Below are positions 6,490 to 12,626 of a DNA stretch of 19,226 bases, piece by piece. The stretch is taken from the NCBI GenBank assembly GCA_019420425.1, contig JAHZHG010000008.1:4590-23815 (forward strand), written 5' to 3'. The position numbers and the translations under genes were made by a program. A model generated the notes under the pieces. It ran no database searches. It was not told where the DNA came from and was given only the letters and a program-made list of their open reading frames with translations. Position 1 is the stretch's first letter. Every line of letters begins with the position of its first letter. This DNA is from Clostridiales bacterium (GTDB taxonomy: Bacteria; Bacillota; Clostridia; Lachnospirales; Lachnospiraceae).

Positions 6490-7608
6490 GTGTCACTGGT
6501 ACTGAGAAATGTGACAAAAACATACGAAAATGGATTTCAGGCGGTCAGAAATTTTAATCTGGAGATCCGGGAAAAGGAATTTCTGATTTTTGTCGGCCCG
6601 TCCGGCTGCGGAAAATCAACACTTCTTCGTATGATTGCCGGTTTGGAGGAGATTTCAGACGGAGAGCTGTGGATCGACGACAAGCTGATGAATTATGTAG
6701 AAGCAAAGGACAGAGGGCTTTCCATGGTATTTCAGAATTATGCCCTGTATCCGTATATGAATGTCTATGAGAATATTGCATTTTCCCTGAAAATCCGCAA
6801 GGTTCCAAAAGCAGAAACAGACAGAAGAGTCAAAGAGACCGCCCGTATCCTGGGATTGGAGGATCTGTTAAAGCGCCGGCCAAAGGATCTCTCCGGCGGA
6901 CAAAAGCAGAGAGTGGCTATCGGCAATGCGATTATCCGTAATCCGGAGGTACTTTTGATGGATGAGCCGCTTTCCAATCTGGATGCAAAGCTTAGGGGGC
7001 AGATGCGCGTGGAGCTTTCCCGGTTACATAAACAGCTCAACAATACCATTATTTATGTTACACATGACCAGACAGAGGCGATGACACTGGGAACCCGGAT
7101 TGTCGTTATGAAGGATGGAATCATTCAGCAGGTGGATACACCGGCAAATCTGTATAACTATCCGGCAAATCTTTTTGTGGCCGGGTTTATCGGTTCTCCG
7201 GCAATGAATGTCCTGGATGTGGAGGTGCAGAGCAACCGGAATGAAACGTATCTGATTGCGGACCGGTTCGCAGTCAGAGTAAATGAGAGCTTTCGGCGGA
7301 TTATCCGGGAAAAGGGCTGCACAGATCTGATTATGGGAATCCGGCCCGAAGATATTTACGAGAAAGAGGAATATGAAAAGAAAAACCATTCTGCAGAAAA
7401 AAATATCATTCAGGCAACGGTGACCGGAAGAGAGCTGCTGGGTGCAGAGGTCATTCTGTATTTCCAGATCGGAGAAGCCGCCTGCTCGGCAAAGGTAAGG
7501 CCCGACTGCAGGGCAAGAGTGGGAGATACCATAAAGCTGGCCCTGGATATGGATAAAATTCATTTGTTTAATCGGCAGACAAAGGAAAACATTTGGAGGG
7601 AAAAATGA
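6490..7608 (+). CDS. ugpC: Glycerol-3-phosphate/CUT1 ABC transporter ATPase (UgpC)
   Basis: The protein has 372 residues, full length for MalK/UgpC ATPases. Walker A GPSGCGKST lies at 36-44, Q-loop Gln82, signature LSGGQ 134-138, Walker B LLMDEP about 155-160 and H-loop His192. The C-terminal TOBE regulatory domain (about 240-370) includes MGIRPEDI. The signature is followed by AIGNAI where most relatives have a basic residue (GRAI), a minor oddity. The start is GTG at 6490, supported by AAAGGGAGG at 6473-6481. It overlaps the permease gene by 4 bases (ATGA). The glycerol-phosphate assignment comes from the operon, which ends in a glycerophosphodiesterase gene. The ATPase alone would only say CUT1. 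It is paralogous to the partial ATPase at the start of the window. Confidence 0.9.
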   Translation: MSLVLRNVTKTYENGFQAVRNFNLEIREKEFLIFVGPSGCGKSTLLRMIAGLEEISDGELWIDDKLMNYVEAKDRGLSMVFQNYALYPYMNVYENIAFSLKIRKVPKAETDRRVKETARILGLEDLLKRRPKDLSGGQKQRVAIGNAIIRNPEVLLMDEPLSNLDAKLRGQMRVELSRLHKQLNNTIIYVTHDQTEAMTLGTRIVVMKDGIIQQVDTPANLYNYPANLFVAGFIGSPAMNVLDVEVQSNRNETYLIADRFAVRVNESFRRIIREKGCTDLIMGIRPEDIYEKEEYEKKNHSAEKNIIQATVTGRELLGAEVILYFQIGEAACSAKVRPDCRARVGDTIKLALDMDKIHLFNRQTKENIWREK

Positions 7609-8468
7609 AAAGCATAGCAGAAAAAAAGATCAAGCCATATTTGTTTTTAATCCCCTGCCTGGCTATATTTGGAATCTTTTTGTTTTATCCGTTTGTCAAA
7701 ACGGTATATTTAAGTCTCTTTAAGACAAACAAAATGGGTGAGGCAAAGCTGTTTGTCGGACTGGATAATTATATCACCCTTATGCAGTCCGGTTCATTCT
7801 GGAACAGCCTGTTCGTAACGGTAATTTTTGTCGTTGTGGTTGTGTTTGTCAGTATGGCGCTGGGCCTGCTGGCAGCGGTATTCTGCAACCGGGCCTTCCC
7901 GGGAATACGGGTATTCAGTACGGCATACGCCCTGCCAATGGCCATTGCCTCCAGCTCGGCAGCCATCATTTTTAAGATCATGCTGCATCCGTCCGTCGGA
8001 ATTATCAACAAAATATTTGGGCTGGACATTAACTGGGTCAGCGATCCGAAGTACGCGCTGATCTGCGTTTCCCTGCTGACGGCATGGCTGAACAGCGGAA
8101 TTAATTTTCTCTACTTCAGCGCAGGCCTAAGCAATATTGATGAATCCATATACGAGCGTGCATCCGTAGACGGGGCAAACAGCGTGCAGAAATTTTTCCG
8201 TCTGACGCTGCCGGGCCTGAGTCCGATTCTGTTTTATACCCTGGTGGTAAATATTATTCAGGCATTCCAGTCCTTCGGCCAGATTAAAATCCTGACCCAG
8301 GGAGGACCGGGAGAATCAACGAATGTAATCGTATATTCCATATACCGGGACGCATTCTTTAATTTCCGGTTCGGCAGCGCAGCCGCCCAGTCAATCATCC
8401 TGTTTTTGATTGTTATGGTGCTGACTCTGTTCATGTTCCGGATAGAAAAGAAAGGAGTGAAATATTAA
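7605..8468 (+). CDS. ugpA: ABC transporter permease, UgpA-like
   Basis: This 287-residue integral membrane protein has about six transmembrane helices. The EAA loop, which contacts the ATPase, reads YERASVDGANSVQKFFRLTL then P (about residues 185-205). The start is the ATG overlapping the ugpC stop, with GGAGGG directly upstream. An in-frame TTG four codons earlier lies inside the ribosome site and is unlikely. It forms the heterodimeric channel with UgpE. The stop shares one base with the ugpE start (TAATG). The CUT1 permease call is firm. The G3P specificity is taken from the neighbouring binding protein and phosphodiesterase. Confidence 0.9.
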   Translation: MKSIAEKKIKPYLFLIPCLAIFGIFLFYPFVKTVYLSLFKTNKMGEAKLFVGLDNYITLMQSGSFWNSLFVTVIFVVVVVFVSMALGLLAAVFCNRAFPGIRVFSTAYALPMAIASSSAAIIFKIMLHPSVGIINKIFGLDINWVSDPKYALICVSLLTAWLNSGINFLYFSAGLSNIDESIYERASVDGANSVQKFFRLTLPGLSPILFYTLVVNIIQAFQSFGQIKILTQGGPGESTNVIVYSIYRDAFFNFRFGSAAAQSIILFLIVMVLTLFMFRIEKKGVKY

Positions 8469-9382
8469 TGAACGTAGGAATTGCAGAAAAAAGTGAGCTC
8501 CCGTCGATAACCCAGGAAAAGCTGAGAGAAATGCAAAGAGAGATGAATCTCCGGCTGAAGCGAAAACGTACGGTAAAAAAAGCGGCGCTGGTTGCGGGAA
8601 ATCTGGTGCTGGCTCTGCTGATTCTCTCGCCCCTCCTTTATGCGGTGAGCATTGCCTTTATGCCCTCAGGCGAGCTGTTTACCCTGGAAATGAATCTGAT
8701 TCCGAAAAATCCCACGCTGGATAACTTCCGGGATGCACTGACCAAAGTGCCCCTGGGCCGGTTTGTGTTCAACTCCTTTCTGGTAGCCGGGCTGATTACC
8801 GTTGGACAGATTATTTCCTGCTCCCTGGCAGCCTTCTCCCTTTCCTTCCTGGATTTCAAGGGAAAAAATGTAATCTTTATGCTGATTATGGCTACTATGA
8901 TGATCCCGGGGGAGGCGACGATCATTTCCAACTATCTGACCGTCAGCTCCTGGGGATGGCTGAACAGCTATAAGGTGCTGATTATTCCGTATCTGACCTC
9001 TGCCATGGGAATTTTCCTGTTCCGTCAGTTCTATCTGACCTTTCCCATGTCGCTGTATGAATCAGCGAGAATCGACGGCTGCGGCAGCCTTCGGTTCATT
9101 GTAAAAATCCTCCTTCCGCTGACCAAATCAGCGATCGGAGCCATGGCGGTATACACCTTTATCAATGCCTGGAACATGTATATGTGGCCCCTCCTGGTAA
9201 CCGGATCAAATGAAATGCGTACGGTACAGATCGGAATCAGTATGCTGGACAGCGTAGATTCCCAGTCCATCACCATGATGATTGCAGGAGTAGTGCTGAT
9301 TATCCTGCCGTCCATTTCCATCTTCATTGTGGGACAAAAGCAGCTGATCCGGGGAATGTTCTCGGGCGCAGTCAAGGGTTGA
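8468..9382 (+). CDS. ugpE: ABC transporter permease, UgpE-like
   Basis: The protein has 304 residues. A basic cytoplasmic N-terminal extension of about 37 residues (rich in Lys, Arg and Glu) precedes the first transmembrane helix, longer than in E. coli UgpE. Six helices follow, and the EAA loop YESARIDGCGSLRFIVKILL then P lies about 60 % along the protein. It is the second channel subunit beside UgpA. The start at 8468 is supported by AAAGGAG at 8451-8457 and one-base overlap with ugpA. Starting later would remove the extension but lose the ribosome site. Confidence 0.9.
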   Translation: MNVGIAEKSELPSITQEKLREMQREMNLRLKRKRTVKKAALVAGNLVLALLILSPLLYAVSIAFMPSGELFTLEMNLIPKNPTLDNFRDALTKVPLGRFVFNSFLVAGLITVGQIISCSLAAFSLSFLDFKGKNVIFMLIMATMMIPGEATIISNYLTVSSWGWLNSYKVLIIPYLTSAMGIFLFRQFYLTFPMSLYESARIDGCGSLRFIVKILLPLTKSAIGAMAVYTFINAWNMYMWPLLVTGSNEMRTVQIGISMLDSVDSQSITMMIAGVVLIILPSISIFIVGQKQLIRGMFSGAVKG

Positions 9383-9385
9383 CCT

Positions 9386-9433
9386 TGCATGGAAAATCAT
9401 GCAGTTGACATATAAACAGCAAAATAGAAAAAT
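9386..9433 (+). promoter_or_regulatory. Intercistronic hairpin and possible internal promoter ahead of ugpB
   Basis: TGCATG (9386-9391) pairs with CATGCA (9398-9403) around a 6-base loop directly after the ugpE stop. A perfect TTGACA follows at 9405-9410, with only a poor AAAAAT -10 at 9428-9433 (17-bp spacing). Either signal could raise binding-protein mRNA above permease mRNA, as is common in ABC operons. Neither is proven. Confidence 0.4.
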
Positions 9434-9447
9434 AAAGGAGAAAAATC

Positions 9448-10770
9448 ATGAAAAAAACGAAATTACTGGCAGCAGGCCTTGCAGCAGCGCTGGCGGCAGG
9501 AAGCATCTTACCGGCTCACGCAGCAGAGACAGACTTAAACGGAACAACCATCACCTTCTGGCACGCCATGGGCGGAGTAAACGGAGAAGCCTTGGACTAT
9601 CTGGTAAACAAATTTAACGAGGAAAATACCTTGGGCATCACTGTGGATTCCCAGTATCAGGGCAGCTACGATGACTCCATCACCAAACTGAAAAGTGCGC
9701 AGATGGGAAATATGGGCGCGGATCTGGTGCAGATTTATGATATTGGCACCCGGTTTATGATCGATTCCGGCTGGGTAGTGCCCATGCAGGAGCTGATTGA
9801 TGCGGACGGCTATGACCTGACCCAGATCGAGCCGAATATTGCCGCATATTATACGGTGGGAGATACCCTGTATTCTATGCCGTTTAACTCCTCTACACCG
9901 ATCCTGTATTACAATAAGGATATGTTCGATAAAGCAGGAATCACCGAGGTGCCCACCAGTCTGGAGGGGATCAAGGAAGTAGCGGAAGCGCTTACCGGTG
10001 AGGGCGGAGCGCAGGAGGTAATCTCTCTGGGTATCTACGGATGGTTTTTTGAGCAGTTCCTCTGCAAGCAGGGCCTGCATTATGTAGATAACGGAAACGG
10101 ACGTGAAGCGGCAGCCACGGCAGTGGACTTTGATACCAACGGAGGAGCAGAAAACATTCTGCGTGTGTGGAAGGAGCTGAATGAGCTGGGCTACGCACCG
10201 AACGTAGGTCGAGGAGGAGACAGCGGGCTGGCAGATTTCTCCGCAGGAAAATCGGCGATGACCCTTGGCTCTACCGCATCTCTGAAACAGATTCTGGAGG
10301 ATGTAAACGGAAACTTTGAGGTAGGAACCGCATACTTCCCCAGCGTAACCGCAGAAGATAAAGGAGGAGTTTCCATCGGAGGAGCTTCCCTGTGGGCGCT
10401 GGAAAACGGAGACGAAACGAAAAAAGCAGCAGTATGGGAGTTCATCAAGTTCCTGGTTTCCCCGGAATCTCAGGCATACTGGAATACGCAGACCGGCTAT
10501 TTCCCGGTAACGACAGCAGCATACGAGGAAGAAGCCTTCCAGGAAAACGCTGCACAGTACCCCCAGTTCCAGACAGCCATCGACCAGCTGCATGATTCCG
10601 CACCCGAATATGCAGGCGCTCTGCTCAGCGTATTCCCGGAGGCACGCCAGATCGTGGAAACGGAAATTGAAAACCTGATTAACGGAAACCAGACGGTGGA
10701 AGAAGCCGCAGCAAAAATGGCCGAAGAGATTAACTCGGCAATCGAAGAATATAACCTGCTGAACGAATAA
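9448..10770 (+). CDS. ugpB: Extracellular solute-binding protein, UgpB-like (glycerol-3-phosphate)
   Basis: The protein has 440 residues. The N-terminus (MKK, hydrophobic Ala-rich core, AHA-AE) is a Sec signal peptide with likely cleavage after residue 25. There is no lipobox cysteine; the only cysteine is in the mature chain near FLCKQG. The mature start TITFWHAMGG and the C-terminal PEARQIVETEIENLI region are typical of UgpB-type family 1 binding proteins. It captures substrate outside the membrane and delivers it to UgpAE. AAAGGAG at 9434-9440 sets the start. Lack of lipidation is odd for a monoderm: the protein may stay anchored by an uncleaved signal, bind the permease directly or be released. 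The substrate is inferred from the adjacent ugpQ. A different phosphorylated polyol is possible. Confidence 0.9.
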   Translation: MKKTKLLAAGLAAALAAGSILPAHAAETDLNGTTITFWHAMGGVNGEALDYLVNKFNEENTLGITVDSQYQGSYDDSITKLKSAQMGNMGADLVQIYDIGTRFMIDSGWVVPMQELIDADGYDLTQIEPNIAAYYTVGDTLYSMPFNSSTPILYYNKDMFDKAGITEVPTSLEGIKEVAEALTGEGGAQEVISLGIYGWFFEQFLCKQGLHYVDNGNGREAAATAVDFDTNGGAENILRVWKELNELGYAPNVGRGGDSGLADFSAGKSAMTLGSTASLKQILEDVNGNFEVGTAYFPSVTAEDKGGVSIGGASLWALENGDETKKAAVWEFIKFLVSPESQAYWNTQTGYFPVTTAAYEEEAFQENAAQYPQFQTAIDQLHDSAPEYAGALLSVFPEARQIVETEIENLINGNQTVEEAAAKMAEEINSAIEEYNLLNE

Positions 10771-10809
10771 GGCACCGGCAGGCAGAACAAAGGATATATG
10801 GAGGAAACG

Positions 10810-11595
10810 ATGAAAAAGACAGAGGTTTGGGCGCACCGTGGAGCATCCGCATACGCTCCGGAAAACACACTGGAGGCATTTGCTCTGGCAGCAGAGCAGG
10901 GGGCAGACGGCGTAGAGCTGGATGTCCAGCTTTCCAGGGACGGTGAGCTGGTAGTGATTCATGATGAGAAGGTGGGCAGAACATGCGACGGCAGCGGGTA
11001 CGTAGGCAAGTATACCCTGGCGGAGCTGAAAGCCCTCAACTGCAACAAGACAAAACCAGAGTACGCATATACAGCGATCCCCACGCTGAAAGAGGTCTAC
11101 GAGCTGTTAAAGCCCACTGGCCTGAAAATTAACGTAGAGATCAAATCCGGAATCGTGCTGTATCCGGGCATAGTAGAAAAGCTGATGGAGCTGGAGGAAA
11201 AAATGGACATGGGAAGCCGGGTGATTTACTCCTCCTTTAATCACTACACGCTGGCAGAGATGAAGCTGAAGCATCCGTCTGCAAAGCTGGGAATGCTCTT
11301 TTCCGACGGCTGGCTGGATGTGACGGGATATGCAGAAAAGCTGGGCGTATCCGCAATCCACCCCTCCTGGTACCATCTGCAATATCCCGGACTTCTGATG
11401 GAAAGCCGGCAAAAAGGACTGGACGTCCGTGTGTGGACGGTAAACAAGGAAAAGCAGATGCGCAAAATCTGCGCCTTTGGCCTGGACGCGATCATTACCA
11501 ACTATCCGGATACGGCCAGAAGGGTTGTAGACAATTATTTTGCATCCAAAGCAGAAGGCCAGGAGCCGGAAGAAACAGAAGAAGAGGAAATCTAA
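10810..11595 (+). CDS. ugpQ: Cytoplasmic glycerophosphodiester phosphodiesterase (UgpQ-like)
   Basis: The protein has 261 residues. The GDPD catalytic pattern is complete: His9-Arg10 in AHRGASAYAPENT, Glu36 and Asp38 in VELDVQLSRDG, His51 in VIHDEKVGRT, then a VEIKSG strand and late W/T motifs (VRVWTVN) with TNYPD. It hydrolyses glycerophosphodiesters (for example glycerophosphocholine or glycerophosphoglycerol) to glycerol-3-phosphate and an alcohol, with a divalent metal. No signal peptide is present, so it acts on imported substrate. This fits its position at the end of the ugp operon, 39 bases after ugpB. The ATG at 10810 has GGAGG 5 bases upstream. The in-frame ATG at 10798 is an alternative with a weaker site. 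The C-terminal tail is strongly acidic. Confidence 0.93.
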   Translation: MKKTEVWAHRGASAYAPENTLEAFALAAEQGADGVELDVQLSRDGELVVIHDEKVGRTCDGSGYVGKYTLAELKALNCNKTKPEYAYTAIPTLKEVYELLKPTGLKINVEIKSGIVLYPGIVEKLMELEEKMDMGSRVIYSSFNHYTLAEMKLKHPSAKLGMLFSDGWLDVTGYAEKLGVSAIHPSWYHLQYPGLLMESRQKGLDVRVWTVNKEKQMRKICAFGLDAIITNYPDTARRVVDNYFASKAEGQEPEETEEEEI

Positions 11596-11598
11596 GGA

Positions 11599-11639
11599 AA
11601 AAAACGCGGTGGAAAACGGTTGTCTCCACCGCGTTTTTT
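11599..11639. terminator. Bidirectional intrinsic terminator after ugpQ
   Basis: A 15-bp perfect stem pairs 11599-11613 (six A, then CGCGGTGGA) with 11625-11639, around an 11-base loop. Six A on the left and six T on the right let it stop both the ugp operon and the convergent minus-strand gene, whose stop codon begins two bases away. Confidence 0.95.
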
Positions 11640-11640
11640 G

Positions 11641-12243
11641 CTAGCCGATAAACTCCTCCGGATAAAATTCTACTTCAATGCCGCAGACCAAACCGGTCTC
11701 CTTGTCAACCATAATTTCGATTTCCCCATATTCCTCATCCGGGTCTGCAATCAGATAATAGGTAAATGATTCCGAATCATCATCCGTTTCGTAGGAAATC
11801 CCCTCCAGCGCCAAAAGCAGCTCCTCCGAACCCATACCAATGGTGATTCCTCCGGCAATCGTCATCTCTACATTGCAGTCGTAAATAAACGCCTCTATAT
11901 CGGTAATATAGCAATCAGCGATACCAGCCTCCTCACTGCCAAAATTGTCAACCATACAGCGCAGCTCCTCGTTATCCTTTAACAGATAGCACCAACCATA
12001 TTCACCTGAAGCTACGGTCTGATCCGATTTCTCATCCGGCTCCCATCCGTTTTCCATCAGCGCGGACACGGGCAAAGGAAGCTGATACAAATCGCCGTCA
12101 AAGGTAAATGTATAATCAAACAGCTGGTCGCTGAGCTTTTCCGGTGTTGTATAATCCAAAATGTCGGCGGCGGCAGCCTGGCCATTTGTCCCCATAACCA
12201 GCAGTCCCAAAAGCAGAAACGGAAATAATTTATGATTTTTCAT
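11641..12243 (-). CDS. Secreted protein of unknown function, cysteine-containing
   Basis: I do not recognise a family. From the ATG at 12243 (GGGAGG 7 bases upstream) it encodes 200 residues. An in-frame TTG two codons earlier is less likely. The first 27 residues form a Sec signal peptide (KNHK, Leu-rich core, GQAAA-AD). The mature part is acidic, with five cysteines (in YGWCYLL, ELRCMVD, ADCYIT, YDCNVEM and LVCGIEV), so disulphides are possible. It ends in alternating beta-like segments (SFTYYLIADPDEEYGEIEIM). No lipobox or anchor is visible. It has its own near-consensus promoter and terminator, so it is a monocistronic unit. Real expression is likely; function cannot be given. Confidence 0.8.
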   Translation of the reverse strand: MKNHKLFPFLLLGLLVMGTNGQAAAADILDYTTPEKLSDQLFDYTFTFDGDLYQLPLPVSALMENGWEPDEKSDQTVASGEYGWCYLLKDNEELRCMVDNFGSEEAGIADCYITDIEAFIYDCNVEMTIAGGITIGMGSEELLLALEGISYETDDDSESFTYYLIADPDEEYGEIEIMVDKETGLVCGIEVEFYPEEFIG

Positions 12244-12271
12244 GTCCAACCTCCCTGTTTTTATTTTTCCG

Positions 12272-12295
12272 GGCAGCGGTCAAAGGCCGGCTGCC
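12272..12295 (-). promoter_or_regulatory. Hairpin in the leader of the secreted-protein gene
   Basis: GGCAGC (12272-12277) pairs with GCTGCC (12290-12295), and GGTC with GGCC inside it around an AAA loop. It lies between the predicted transcription start and the ribosome site of the minus-strand gene, so it could be an operator or an mRNA stem-loop. Confidence 0.4.
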
Positions 12296-12312
12296 GCAAA
12301 ATCGTTGACTTC

Positions 12313-12341
12313 ATTATACGGAGAAATATCCAGTCTGTCCA
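12313..12341 (-). promoter_or_regulatory. Promoter of the secreted-protein gene
   Basis: On the minus strand TGGACA (12341-12336) and a perfect TATAAT (12318-12313) are 17 bp apart. Transcription would start near 12306, about 60 bases before the ATG. Confidence 0.8.
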
Positions 12342-12349
12342 GAAAAAGC

Positions 12350-12626
12350 GAACCGTTACGGAATCTGCCCATTGAAAGTCGGTTACTTTTCACGGGTCAG
12401 GAATGCGCACTGGCTGCGCATTCCGTGAGAACATGATACAAGAGTGAGGGGCGGATTTTGCGTAGCAAAATTCGGAATACCGCCCCGAGTCGTTACTATT
12501 TGCGGCCTCCCAGGCCGTGAATAGTAACGAAAGTCGCCTGCGGCGAGGGGCAGATTCCCTCTTGGTAAAATTTACGTGTTCTTACGGACTTTGCAGCAAG
12601 TGCAAAGTCCTGGGCTGAACGGTTAC
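12350..12626 (+). repeat. Class II structured repeat, copy 1 (truncated at left, interrupted by an insertion)
   Basis: Once the insertion at 12382-12528 and one 8-base duplicate are removed, 122 bases remain. They match 18481-18602 at 121 positions (the only difference is G12621 versus T18597). Retained parts are GAACCGTTAC at the left, an 11-bp bulged stem, a linker, the GGACTTTGCA/TGCAAAGTCC hairpin (12587-12611) and the terminal arm GGCTGAACGGTTAC. The 5' arm of the first hairpin, present in copy 2, is missing. The right end lies immediately next to the stop codon of the histidine kinase gene (12629-12627). Confidence 0.9.
12382..12528 (-). mobile_element. 147-bp MITE-like palindromic element nested in the class II repeat
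   Basis: The ends are inverted repeats: GTTACTTTTCACGG (12382-12395) against the reverse complement of CCGTGAATAGTAAC (12515-12528), 13 of 14 matching. It is flanked by a perfect 8-base direct repeat GAAAGTCG (12374-12381 and 12529-12536). The other class II copy has this word only once (18505-18512), so it is the empty site. There is no coding capacity, so any movement needed a transposase elsewhere. On the minus strand it folds as a terminal hairpin, a bulged stem with a TAC-loop hairpin, a linker, and a 10-bp/5-nt hairpin GGAATGCGCA-GCCAG-TGCGCATTCC. Confidence 0.9.

Noticed and set aside
9535..10962. Long minus-strand frame of 475 codons opposite ugpB
   Set aside because: It is a mirror of ugpB codon bias; cysteine-rich nonsense composition and no start signals.
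12350..12626. CRISPR array or integron attC site
   Set aside because: Repeats are palindromic and not regularly spaced with unique spacers; no cas or integrase gene is present, and no attC R-box/L-box pattern was recognised.
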